Origin: Mesotoga sp. BH458_6_3_2_1
GTDB lineage: Bacteria; Thermotogota; Thermotogae; Petrotogales; Kosmotogaceae
NCBI RefSeq assembly: GCF_003664995.1
Contig: NZ_JFHL01000013.1
Coordinates: 1 to 64,000, forward strand
Direction of reading: 5' to 3'
Length of the DNA stretch: 64,000 bases
The notes beneath the pieces were generated by a model. The model was not told the DNA's origin. It worked only from the letters and a program-made list of their open reading frames with translations, and did not search any database. This document shows positions 40,787-49,570 of the stretch, in pieces. The first letter of the stretch is position 1. Each line of letters begins with the position of its first letter. The translations under genes and the position numbers were made by a program.

Positions 40787-41977
40787 ATGAGAAAGCTTAC
40801 AGCTGTTCTTGTTTTGCTAATTGTGATGTTGTCGTTTGTAAGCGCAAAACTGGTAATTTGGTCCTCGGAAAATCAGATTCCGGCACTTGAGAAGCTCGCC
40901 GCCGATTTCGAAAGCGACTATGGCATCCAAGTGGAGATTCAGCAGGTAAATTTTGGAGACATAAAGTCTAAGTTCCTCACAGCGGCTCCTGCCGGAGAGG
41001 GTCCCGATATTATTGTCGGTGCCCACGATTGGGTCGGGGAGCTTGCGATCAACGGTCTTATAGAACCAATTCCATTTCTTCCCGAGGCCGATCAATATTA
41101 CGATGTTGCACTAGATGCATTTAGCTACGGTGGAAACCTCTACGGTGTCCCCTATACTGTTGAAGCGATTGCAATCATCTACAACAAGGATCTAGTATTT
41201 GAAGCACCGAAAACAATCTCAGAGCTCGAAGAACTGGCTTTCGAAGCTTCAGACGATGAAGTCGTGGGCTTGATCTACGCAGTTGGAGATTTCTATCACT
41301 CTGCTCCTTTCATACTGGGAAGAGGCGGCTATATCTTCAAGGAAACCGCTGCGGGCCTTGATGTAACCGATATTGGCCTGAACAATGAGGGCGCGGTTGC
41401 GGGCGGAAACCTAATAAAGTCTTGGTTCGACGAAGGTCTAATCCCTGGCGGTCCAAATTACAACCTTATGGACTCTTTGTTCAAAGACGGACTGGCCGCA
41501 TTCATCGTTAACGGTATATGGGCGACCCCAAGCTACCGTGATACAGGTATCGACTACGCTATTCTTCCTTTCAGCGAAATCACATTCGATGACGGTACAA
41601 CTCCGAGACCATTCGTCGGAGTACAGGGCTTCATGATAAACTCGAAGTCTTCAAGCAAACTTGAAGCCACTGAGTTCGTAGTAAACTACATAGGGAGCTT
41701 CGACGGTCAGTACGGCATGTTCCTCGGGGAAAGAAGGGGAACTGCAAGGGCAGACGTCTTCTCCTTCATTGAAGCCGACGCAGGTCCAGAGCTTTATGAC
41801 GTTCTTCAGTTCTCTAAGAGCGCTTCCGTAGGAACCCCAATGCCTAACGTGCCCGAGATGGCTAGCGTATGGGGAGCCATGGCAGACGCACTCGGACTTG
41901 TAATCAACGGACAGGATACCGTGGAAAATGCTTTCAATTCGGCAGTTGAGAAGATAAAGACCACTATAGGAAACTAA
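40787..41977 (+). CDS. malE: Maltose/maltodextrin ABC transporter substrate-binding protein
   Basis: A 396-residue extracytoplasmic binding protein (family 1 cluster). A classic signal peptide ends in FVSA with cleavage before Lys (about residue 20); no lipobox Cys is present, so it may be soluble in the toga/periplasmic space. The body has the maltose-binding hallmarks LVIWSSENQIPALEKLA, GEGPDIIVGAHDWVGELA and PYTVEAIAIIYNKDL, with aromatic and acidic residues suited to sugar stacking. Strong RBS AAAGGAGG. It is followed by an intercistronic hairpin and then malF and malG. Maltose or maltodextrin is likely but not proved. Confidence 0.93.
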   Translation: MRKLTAVLVLLIVMLSFVSAKLVIWSSENQIPALEKLAADFESDYGIQVEIQQVNFGDIKSKFLTAAPAGEGPDIIVGAHDWVGELAINGLIEPIPFLPEADQYYDVALDAFSYGGNLYGVPYTVEAIAIIYNKDLVFEAPKTISELEELAFEASDDEVVGLIYAVGDFYHSAPFILGRGGYIFKETAAGLDVTDIGLNNEGAVAGGNLIKSWFDEGLIPGGPNYNLMDSLFKDGLAAFIVNGIWATPSYRDTGIDYAILPFSEITFDDGTTPRPFVGVQGFMINSKSSSKLEATEFVVNYIGSFDGQYGMFLGERRGTARADVFSFIEADAGPELYDVLQFSKSASVGTPMPNVPEMASVWGAMADALGLVINGQDTVENAFNSAVEKIKTTIGN

Positions 41978-42025
41978 CTAGTATTACTTTTCGTATAGTT
42001 CGCATCTCTAAACTTGGTTAGGCTG

Positions 42026-42047
42026 AGCGCGGGTTACCTCCCGCGCT
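42026..42047 (+). promoter_or_regulatory. Intercistronic stem-loop between malE and malF
   Basis: AGCGCGGG-TTACCT-CCCGCGCT, an 8-base-pair stem, followed by TTGG rather than a T-run. It may protect the malE 3' end and reduce read-through, giving an excess of binding protein over permease. Confidence 0.6.
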
Positions 42048-42075
42048 TTGGTTCTAATTGCCTGGAGGGATTACC

Positions 42076-43818
42076 TTGAGTGTAAGGCGATTTGTAATCT
42101 TTCTCTTTCTTCTCGCCATTCTTGCAATATTCAATGCCTTTTCTTTGTGGAGCATATATCTGCTGTACGCCGATGGAAATTTTGGTTTGATGGTCACTAT
42201 GGTCGTCTTGACCTTGCTCATCGACATAATCGCTTTGAATCCGAAGGGTTATCCGTACAGATACATGATTCCCGCTATGATCCTACTCTTCATCCTCACC
42301 CTATATCCGATGTATTACACATTCAGAACTGCCTTCACAAATTACGGGACCGGACATCTCTTCACCAGGCAACAGTCGATTCAGAAACTTCTCAGTGATT
42401 ACTTCTACATCCCTGAGAATCCAGAGGAATTCGAGTTCTCGATTTATATTGAACTCGATAACTACAATCCGACAGACAGATTCATCACTTTGCTCAATTC
42501 CAAGGAAAACGGGAGCCTGTTTGCCGCTCCGCGTCCCCAGGCAATCAGTAGAGACGCCGAGGGCAACATATCGCTTGCGACAGCCAAGATGTATGAGGTA
42601 AGCGGGGACAGCTTCTCGATTGGGAGCGTCAACTACACTCTATCAAGATCCCCAGACGACAGGATACTCGCAATCCGGGCAGATTCCGGTGAGCGGTTCA
42701 TATACTTCTATTCTCCTCAGGACAGTTCTACGAGGCCAAACGCATCATTCTATTTCAGTGAAATAAGAGGAATTTGGCTGCGAAATGCGGAGTTCACTGA
42801 CAGTGAGGGGAATCAAGTAAGGCTGTTCCCAAACTCTCTCTACACTACCTTTGCAACAACGGAAAGGAAATACGCTTTGAGGGCCGAAACGACCTTCTCG
42901 GCTGGAAGAGCCGTTCAGGAGACCGTTGTGTATAACAGACAGACAGAGAGAACTCTCGTTGAAGAAGGTGGGTTCTTCTACGATATAGACGAAAACGGCA
43001 ATGAGTTCGCCGTTGAGGGATACATATCGGATGTCGGCTTCTGGAATTTCGTGAGGATGTTCCAAGACCCCAAGATAAGCGGTCCGTTCTTTCAGGTCTT
43101 TGGTTGGACCTTCACCTGGGCGGGTTTGAGTGTGCTCTTCTCATTCACAATTGGGCTCGCTCTAGCTATTACGCTAAACGATCGAAGACTGAAGGGGAAA
43201 AAAATATACAGAACACTGCTAATAATTCCCTGGGCCGTACCCGCGTTCATTTCCGCTCTGGTATGGCGCAACGGTTTCTTCAACGAGACCTATGGTGTGC
43301 TGAACAGGTTCATAGTCCAGGGGCTATTCGGGATGGAACCCATAAAGTGGTTGAACGATGCCTTCTGGGCGAAAGTCTCTGTCTTGCTGGTCAACACCTG
43401 GCTGGGATTTCCTTACATGATGACTGTTAGCCTGGGAGCTCTTCAGAGCATACCGGAAGAGTTTTATGAGGCTTCCTCGATAGATGGTGCAACGAAATTC
43501 CAGCGATTCAGAAAGATCACCTTCCCCCTGCTTATGGTTACCATTGCTCCTTTACTTGTTGGTAGCTTCGCATTCAACTTCAACAACTTCACGGGAATCT
43601 ATCTTGTTACGCAGGGTGGTCCGGCCATTGTGGGAGCTTCGACACCGGCGGGAGCAACGGATATCCTGATCTCATACACATTCAAGCTGGCCTTTGAGGG
43701 GAGAGGTCAGGATTTCGGTTTTGCAAGCGCTATCTCAATAATCATATTCATAATCGTAGCAGGCTTCAGCTGGATAAACTTCAAACTATCCGGTTCCTTT
43801 GAAGAGGTGAGCAGATAA
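42076..43818 (+). CDS. malF: Maltose ABC transporter permease MalF
   Basis: A 580-residue inner-membrane subunit. About eight TM helices are expected; three lie in the first ~90 residues, then a large extracytoplasmic P2-like domain (about 95-330) precedes the permease core. The coupling-helix EAA motif is YEASSIDGATKFQRFRKITFP around residues 470-490. TTG 42076 is chosen over an earlier in-frame TTG because CTGGAGGGA (42062-42070) would otherwise be coding. The TAA stop overlaps the malG ATG. The ATPase that should energise it is not encoded here. Confidence 0.93.
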   Translation: MSVRRFVIFLFLLAILAIFNAFSLWSIYLLYADGNFGLMVTMVVLTLLIDIIALNPKGYPYRYMIPAMILLFILTLYPMYYTFRTAFTNYGTGHLFTRQQSIQKLLSDYFYIPENPEEFEFSIYIELDNYNPTDRFITLLNSKENGSLFAAPRPQAISRDAEGNISLATAKMYEVSGDSFSIGSVNYTLSRSPDDRILAIRADSGERFIYFYSPQDSSTRPNASFYFSEIRGIWLRNAEFTDSEGNQVRLFPNSLYTTFATTERKYALRAETTFSAGRAVQETVVYNRQTERTLVEEGGFFYDIDENGNEFAVEGYISDVGFWNFVRMFQDPKISGPFFQVFGWTFTWAGLSVLFSFTIGLALAITLNDRRLKGKKIYRTLLIIPWAVPAFISALVWRNGFFNETYGVLNRFIVQGLFGMEPIKWLNDAFWAKVSVLLVNTWLGFPYMMTVSLGALQSIPEEFYEASSIDGATKFQRFRKITFPLLMVTIAPLLVGSFAFNFNNFTGIYLVTQGGPAIVGASTPAGATDILISYTFKLAFEGRGQDFGFASAISIIIFIIVAGFSWINFKLSGSFEEVSR

Positions 43819-46589
43819 TGGCCGTTGAGAGAGGGAAATATTGGCTAAGACACATCGTCTTGATCGTCATCGTTGTGGTGGTCCTCTTCCCAATGGTCTG
43901 GCTCGTAAGCACATCGATAAGGAGAGATCAGGCAGCATTCTCATCGAACCTCTTCTCCAGCAGGGTTACTTTCCAGCACTACAGAAATCTCCTCTTTCCA
44001 GAGAGAAGTGTGGGAAGGTTAATTCTCGATCTGCAAAGCGCCACATACGCCACCGGAGATTACAGGGGAAGAAGTCAGGAGGACCTGAAGAAAACTGTGG
44101 AGAGGTATCTCGCCAAGTTCGACTCACTAATGGATGAAAGTGTTGACAAGGTTGCTGCAGTCGAAGAAGGCACGACCTCTATAGAGAATGCATTGATAGA
44201 TAAGGAAAGCAAAATCATTGAGGAAATGAACGAACTGAGACTCAAAGACAAGAACCTTTTCGAAGAAAGGCTGAAAGAGATCGGCGATGTCGGTGAAGTT
44301 AAGACAGCATATGCGATCGGCGAAATCCTTCAAACGACGTCCCCATCTCTGGAGGGGGACTATCGATTCTATCTGGATTTGCTTGGTGAGAGAGCAGCCC
44401 CGATCTCTGATTCTCTTGAAAGATACAGGGAACTCTATGATGAAGTCTTTGTTCACAGGAACGAGACACTGAGCGCAATCGAGACTCTCGAGTTTGAGAA
44501 TAAAGTCGAAGTAGTCCATTCCCTGGAGTCAATTCAAAACTACATATCTCTCTCTGAAATAGATTACTCGGAATGGAGAAAGGTTGAATGGCTAAGAGTA
44601 ATAAACAGATATCTCAGGGACGTTGAATCATCGCTGCCAGAAGACAGGGCCGCTGAGTTGAGTCGAACTAGAACAAGTCTCTACGATTCTTTCAAGTCGG
44701 CAGGTGAGGCTTGGGAAGCTGCAACAGCGGCTGCTGAAAGCGTATCTGAGGAGTTGTCCTCTCTTGCAGGAGAAGCTTTTGGAGCAAAATACTATGAATA
44801 CATCGAGGCAAACGAAAGGCTGTCGGTTGTGGAGAGCAAAATAGAGTCGGCTAAAAAGTCACTTGTCGTCTCAGAATCTGCATTGGCAGAGCTGGAAGAC
44901 TCGCTGCAGGTTGCCATGCCTACACTGGTATCGGAAACGAGAAAGCTGTCTGCTTTGATTCTTCCACTGCAAATCGTAATCTCGAAGGGTATCGAAAACC
45001 GAACAGCCGTCACAGAAGCTAAACTCACGGCTTCATTGAATGAGGTTATTTTTGCAAGGGAGACCATCGATACTGTTCAAGGACAGTTATCGGAAATGGA
45101 GAATGTCCGGGAACTGTCGGCAGTTCTTTCCGAACTGTCAGGAGAAATGGCCTGGTTCTCAGACAACAGAGAAACTCTTTCAAGCGCCTCAGGAAACTCT
45201 GAAGTCTCAAATGGGATAGATGTAATAAATACCGCTCTTTCGAATCTCTCGCGTATCCTTCCGGTACTAAAGGCTAGTGTCTCGGAGTACGTTGAAGTCT
45301 CAGAAAACACAACAGAACTCAGGGCGGAACTGAAATCTTTGGAAGAGGAAAGCGAGCTTCTCGATGAAAAGATCTCCTCACTTCAGGAAGAAGCAGACAT
45401 AGCAGAGGATGAATACGCAAAGGCTCTGGAAGCGATAAACGTAAGAACGGCCATGTTGTCTGTGGAAGAGGAGATCAACTCGCTGGATGAAGCCAGAGAT
45501 TATGTACTGAGTCTCACAGATGTTTTGAATGACTATTTCAAAATAAGGTCTTCAAACCGCTACAGGGCACTTGCCTGGTACGATGATTTTGCCAGGGCTA
45601 ACGTGGAGGCAAAAGAGGGAACAGACCTGTTGAATCAGCTGATTTCCAGCATGAGGTCTATGAAGTATGAACTCGCTTTGAAGGTAAACAACTACATAGA
45701 TCTTAGATTTCTCGGAACTTCAGTAACGCTGGAAGACTTCGGAAAGATGCAGGAGACGTACAATTCCCTCTTTCAACAAGTAAACGCCAAATACCAGCGT
45801 GCCTCCAGGCTTATATCCGATCTGATCGAGAAACCTGCCTCTTATTCATCTTCATACTCCGAAGATTTGAGAGAGATAGACAAGGCCCTTTTCAGAACCA
45901 ATCAGATCTGGGCTCAAAAGGAGAGTACCTACTTTTATTTTGTCAGATGGCTGTTGAATTCGGTAATCGTTGCTCTGTCCGTGTCGCTCATCAGCGTCGC
46001 TGTTGCCTCTCTTGCAGCCTATCCGTTCAGCAGGATGCGATTCCGTGGAAGAAAACAGGGGCTACTCGGTCTGCTGTTGATCCAGATGTTCCCGACGATA
46101 ATGTTCATGGTTGCACTATACGCATTGCTACAGTTCATGGGGAGCGTGATTCCCTTCCTGGGGCTTAACACACTCGGTGGGCTAATTTTCGCTTATTCCG
46201 GCGGAATAGCCTTCAACATCTGGCTGATCAAGGGGTATTATGACACAATCTCAAACTCGCTCGAAGAGGCCGCAATGATCGATGGGGCCACAAAATTCCA
46301 GGCCTTTTCAAAGGTGATTTTGCCGCTTGCCAGACCGATTCTGGCTGTTGTGGCTATTCTTACATTTATGAACATCTTCAACGAGTATTTGATTGCCAGG
46401 ATACTCCTCCAGGATATGAACAAATGGACTTACGCGGTAGGGCTCTGGCAGTTTTCGGGAAGATTCGAGACAAGCTGGGGTCCATTCACTGCAGCGGCTC
46501 TCATCGGGGCAGTTCCGATGGTGATCTTCTTCCTGGTGTTACAGGATTACATCGTTGGAGGGCTTACACAAGGAGGAGTGAAAGAGTAG
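43818..46589 (+). CDS. malG: MalG-type permease with ~630-residue helical extracytoplasmic insertion
   Basis: A 923-residue protein, against about 280-300 for ordinary MalG. The first TM helix (about 11-32) and the RRDQAAFSSNLF segment are normal MalG. From about residue 65 to 700 an insertion rich in Glu, Ser, Leu and Ala follows, with heptad-like coiled-coil stretches (e.g. LKSLEEESELLDEKISSLQ). The remaining five TM helices then begin (WLLNSVIVALSVS) with a normal EAA motif, EEAAMIDGATKFQAFSKVI. The reading frame is unbroken, so this is a true insertion. From memory, MalG of Thermotoga maritima is also unusually long (about 830). Confidence 0.9.
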   Translation: MAVERGKYWLRHIVLIVIVVVVLFPMVWLVSTSIRRDQAAFSSNLFSSRVTFQHYRNLLFPERSVGRLILDLQSATYATGDYRGRSQEDLKKTVERYLAKFDSLMDESVDKVAAVEEGTTSIENALIDKESKIIEEMNELRLKDKNLFEERLKEIGDVGEVKTAYAIGEILQTTSPSLEGDYRFYLDLLGERAAPISDSLERYRELYDEVFVHRNETLSAIETLEFENKVEVVHSLESIQNYISLSEIDYSEWRKVEWLRVINRYLRDVESSLPEDRAAELSRTRTSLYDSFKSAGEAWEAATAAAESVSEELSSLAGEAFGAKYYEYIEANERLSVVESKIESAKKSLVVSESALAELEDSLQVAMPTLVSETRKLSALILPLQIVISKGIENRTAVTEAKLTASLNEVIFARETIDTVQGQLSEMENVRELSAVLSELSGEMAWFSDNRETLSSASGNSEVSNGIDVINTALSNLSRILPVLKASVSEYVEVSENTTELRAELKSLEEESELLDEKISSLQEEADIAEDEYAKALEAINVRTAMLSVEEEINSLDEARDYVLSLTDVLNDYFKIRSSNRYRALAWYDDFARANVEAKEGTDLLNQLISSMRSMKYELALKVNNYIDLRFLGTSVTLEDFGKMQETYNSLFQQVNAKYQRASRLISDLIEKPASYSSSYSEDLREIDKALFRTNQIWAQKESTYFYFVRWLLNSVIVALSVSLISVAVASLAAYPFSRMRFRGRKQGLLGLLLIQMFPTIMFMVALYALLQFMGSVIPFLGLNTLGGLIFAYSGGIAFNIWLIKGYYDTISNSLEEAAMIDGATKFQAFSKVILPLARPILAVVAILTFMNIFNEYLIARILLQDMNKWTYAVGLWQFSGRFETSWGPFTAAALIGAVPMVIFFLVLQDYIVGGLTQGGVKE

Positions 46590-46646
46590 TTTCACTCGAC
46601 GTGTTCTTCCCTGCAGACATATAATGAATCAGCAATGACGAATTCT

Positions 46647-46684
46647 GAGCCCTTTCCGGCTGTAAGGCCGGAATCGGGCTCTTT
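46647..46684 (+). terminator. Likely terminator of the mal unit
   Basis: A two-part stem: GAGCCC (46647-46652) and TCCGGC (46655-46660) pair with GCCGGA (46667-46672) and GGGCTC (46676-46681) around the loop TGTAAG, followed by TTTC. The T-run is short. Confidence 0.55.
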
Positions 46685-46864
46685 CACAAGAGCAGTTTCG
46701 AAGACAAGTGCTGGTTCTGCGTTTGTCTGTAAAAAAGCCGAGGCAGAGATCGTATATAATTGTAGAAATGATTATGAACCCAAGCCAATATTGATTTTCG
46801 GAAACAAGCATTTCTTAACGAGTCTCGCCTTGCTTTGGTGTGCAAAGAGTGGAAGGAGTTTCCA

Positions 46865-48049
46865 ATGGAGTTCATCTATCCACGATACGACAATAATTCT
46901 ATAGTAAACCTATCGGCGGCTATTCTTAAGCATTTCGGTGCTGAGATACCCTCAGGGGTGAAGGGGTACTCTTTCACTGAGAACGGACTGAGTCTTGAAG
47001 GAATAGAGAAGCTTGCCGTGTTCGTCGTAGATGCAGTCGGTTACTTCAATCTCTTGAAAGTGCTTGAGAGCAACCGCTTCAAATACTTCACCAGAGAGGA
47101 CGTGAGAATGCTTACATCAGTCTTTCCTTCGACCACTTCGAGCGCTCTCACCTCGATATTCACAGCATCGGTACCGGGAGAACACGGAATACTGGGTTAC
47201 CTGCAAAATATACCTGAGTACGGCGGGCTTGTTAATATGATCGAATTGACTCCTTACACTCAGGACAGAGACAATCTAACCAGACTGGGCTTCGATCCTC
47301 TTAAGTACAATCAGAGACCAACCGTCTTTGAATCTCTTAAAGAAGTGGGAGTAAGAGGATACCACCTTACTTCGAAGAGCTTCGTGAACACAGGCTTGAC
47401 GAGGATGCATTCGCGCGGAGGTATAGCACGGGGCGTTCACGGCCTCGGCGATATGTTTGAAGAGTTAGATGGCATTCTTTCATCGGAAGAAGGTTCAAAC
47501 TTGACCATCGTCTACTGGGGACTTATCGACACATACGGGCACAGATACGGACCAAACTCCCTGTCGTATATTTCAGAGACCGCACTACTGCTCTCCGCAA
47601 TTGAAAGGTTTTTCCAAGAGAGGGTTCAACAAAACACGGCTTTCTTAATCACGGCCGATCACGGTCAGCTTGAGACCCCCTGGGAACACGAGATCTGGTG
47701 GTCAAAGTTCGATCCTGTCTTTGAGGAGATGTACTCGATGCCCGGAGGCGAGCAACGGATGTCTTACATCTATTCTCTCGACAGAGAAAGGACCAGGATG
47801 AAGATGGAAGAGGAGTTTGGAGACTATGTAGAGATTATAGAACCATCGGGAATAAATGAGATTAAGCTCTTTGGAAAACCTCTGACTAATACTCTCAGAA
47901 AGAGAAGAGGTGAGTTGATAACTATCTCTAAGGGCGATTATTCGTTGTGTTTCAAATACACCGGGCAGGAACACTCTCTCAAAGGGAGGCACGGGGGACT
48001 GACTCCTGAGGAAATGTTTGTTCCACTGATTCTTCTGAGAAAAGACTAA
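46865..48049 (+). CDS. Alkaline-phosphatase-superfamily phosphodiesterase/nucleotide pyrophosphatase-like enzyme
   Basis: A 394-residue metal-dependent hydrolase. The first metal site is VVDAVGYF; the nucleophile is the Thr in FPSTTSSALTSIF; HGILGY, DTYGHRYGP and TADHGQ complete the site, as in nucleotide pyrophosphatase/phosphodiesterase family members. No signal peptide is seen. ATG 46865 is chosen since AAGGAG lies at 46853-46858; the ten upstream in-frame codons have no ribosome site. A TATAAT at 46755-46760 may be its -10 box. It is a single-gene unit that converges on tsaB. Substrate unknown. Confidence 0.85.
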   Translation: MEFIYPRYDNNSIVNLSAAILKHFGAEIPSGVKGYSFTENGLSLEGIEKLAVFVVDAVGYFNLLKVLESNRFKYFTREDVRMLTSVFPSTTSSALTSIFTASVPGEHGILGYLQNIPEYGGLVNMIELTPYTQDRDNLTRLGFDPLKYNQRPTVFESLKEVGVRGYHLTSKSFVNTGLTRMHSRGGIARGVHGLGDMFEELDGILSSEEGSNLTIVYWGLIDTYGHRYGPNSLSYISETALLLSAIERFFQERVQQNTAFLITADHGQLETPWEHEIWWSKFDPVFEEMYSMPGGEQRMSYIYSLDRERTRMKMEEEFGDYVEIIEPSGINEIKLFGKPLTNTLRKRRGELITISKGDYSLCFKYTGQEHSLKGRHGGLTPEEMFVPLILLRKD

Positions 48050-48051
48050 TG

Positions 48052-48702
48052 TTATCCTTCGGACTTCTTCTCCCAGTTTATCTCGGCTATTGACTTCTGA
48101 AGATATATCGGCTCCAAACTGGAGTACTTTATTGTATCCCCGCCAGAGAACTTCTCGACCGCAACGTCCCTCATTACAGAGGGATCGCAACGCTCCACAT
48201 GACTAATTCTGAAGCCGTCAAATTCAGGATCCATATCGCCATCTAGGAAGAGCTCGATCTCTGAAGCATCGATTCGGGATACGAGTTCTGCGGTACTTGT
48301 GAAACTCGTCGCTCCAAACGGAATTCCCTTTCTGTACTCTCTCCAGTAATAGTGCCCCTCTCTTCCACGTCTCAAGACAACGAATCTCTCGCTATCGATC
48401 GGCCTTGCAAGAATGTCAAGAGAGTTGAACTGGACGGTGGGAAGATCAAAGGGAAAGGCCATTCCTTTTGCCGTTGAGATACCGACCCTCAGTCCCGTTA
48501 GCGAACCGGGCCCTACCCCAACTCCAATAAAATCGAGTTCCGAGGCCTTGAGATTCAAGTTGTCTATTGACTGTTTAATAATTACGGCCAGCATCGAGCC
48601 GTATCTGTCGACCTCTTGCGCTTTTATATCAATAACTGCCCTGCCATTACTGACAGAGAGAAGAAGGGTTCTTGAAGAAGTGTCGAAACATATGTACCTC
48701 AT
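48052..48702 (-). CDS. tsaB: tRNA threonylcarbamoyladenosine biosynthesis protein TsaB
   Basis: A 216-residue partner of TsaD and TsaE in forming t6A37 of ANN-decoding tRNAs. The ASKHA-fold start (MRYICFDTSSRTLLLSV) and the block FIGVGVGPGSLTGLRVG followed by GMAFPFDLP are characteristic. It lacks the metal-binding His pair of TsaD, as expected for TsaB. It is the last gene of the hrcA-grpE-dnaJ-yitT-tsaB run, nine bases after yitT, so heat-shock read-through is possible. Confidence 0.92.
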   Translation of the reverse strand: MRYICFDTSSRTLLLSVSNGRAVIDIKAQEVDRYGSMLAVIIKQSIDNLNLKASELDFIGVGVGPGSLTGLRVGISTAKGMAFPFDLPTVQFNSLDILARPIDSERFVVLRRGREGHYYWREYRKGIPFGATSFTSTAELVSRIDASEIELFLDGDMDPEFDGFRISHVERCDPSVMRDVAVEKFSGGDTIKYSSLEPIYLQKSIAEINWEKKSEG

Positions 48703-48711
48703 CGCATCTCC

Positions 48712-49569
48712 TCAATTGAGATTCTTGAAGCCCTCACCGAAGACTTCAGAATTGTTTACAATTATCACAAAGGCCCGTTTGTCTGTAGCTTTCACAATGT
48801 GCCTCAACTGTCCGATCTCTCTCCGCCTTATCGAAACCATAAGGACCGGCCTCTCCTCGCCGGAGAAACCACCGGTGGCCTTAAGCATTGTCGTACCGCG
48901 CTCCATCTCTTTGATGATTCGATTCTTGATCGCTTCACTTTCCTTGCTTATCACAAAGGCCGTCCTGGTGTTCCCCACACCCTCGATTATTCCGTCTATT
49001 GTCTTGCTAGTGGTGAAAATCGTGATAATTCCGTACATAGCCGCAATTGGGCCGAACACAACGACCGCAAGCATGGTTATTAACGAATCGCTTATCAGTA
49101 GACCCGTACCGGTACTGAAGCCCAGATACTTGGAGAATATCATGGCAAGGATATCCGTACCACCGGTCGAGGCCCCTCGCCAGAGAACCAAACCCATTCC
49201 CGCGCCTGCAATTACACCGCCGTAGATTGCCACTAGAAGAAACCCATCTTGAGTCGTAGAGGCATCGAAAACGGGGAATTTCATTCTCTGAAGGATATCG
49301 ACACTCAAGGACATTAGAACCGCAGAGTATATTGACTTTATTCCAAAACCCACTCCCAGAATCACGAAGGCAAGAAGAAAGAGAGCGATGTTGTACACAA
49401 ACATCTGGGCGCCCACCCAGAGTCCAAAGACCCTGAAAACAATTATTGCCAGCCCACTAACCCCACCGGCAATGATGTTGTTTGGGATCATGAATGACAC
49501 TATTGATACTGCGGTCAGTACTGATCCGACCGTGATCAGAAAGTAATCAAGAAAAGTCTTCCTGCTCAA
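48712..49569 (-). CDS. YitT family membrane protein (DUF161/DUF2179)
   Basis: A 285-residue membrane protein with five or six hydrophobic segments (about 10-180; GGVSGLAIIVFR and LWRGASTGGTDILA are typical YitT blocks) and a C-terminal cytosolic DUF2179 domain (about 190-285) with RGTTMLKATGGFSGEERPVLM. Function unknown; the family is common in Firmicutes and Thermotogota. It begins one base after dnaJ ends, from TTG 49567-49569 with GAGGG upstream, making it part of the heat-shock unit. Confidence 0.88.
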   Translation of the reverse strand: MSRKTFLDYFLITVGSVLTAVSIVSFMIPNNIIAGGVSGLAIIVFRVFGLWVGAQMFVYNIALFLLAFVILGVGFGIKSIYSAVLMSLSVDILQRMKFPVFDASTTQDGFLLVAIYGGVIAGAGMGLVLWRGASTGGTDILAMIFSKYLGFSTGTGLLISDSLITMLAVVVFGPIAAMYGIITIFTTSKTIDGIIEGVGNTRTAFVISKESEAIKNRIIKEMERGTTMLKATGGFSGEERPVLMVSIRRREIGQLRHIVKATDKRAFVIIVNNSEVFGEGFKNLN

Positions 49570-49570
49570 T

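Noticed and set aside
43818-46589. Artefactual fusion of malG with a separate coiled-coil gene
   Set aside because: The frame is continuous and normal MalG sequence occurs on both sides of the insert, so this is an insertion rather than an end-to-end fusion.
48413-49225. Long plus-strand open frame of 270 codons
   Set aside because: It is antisense to tsaB and yitT, both of which are clear family members with ribosome sites.
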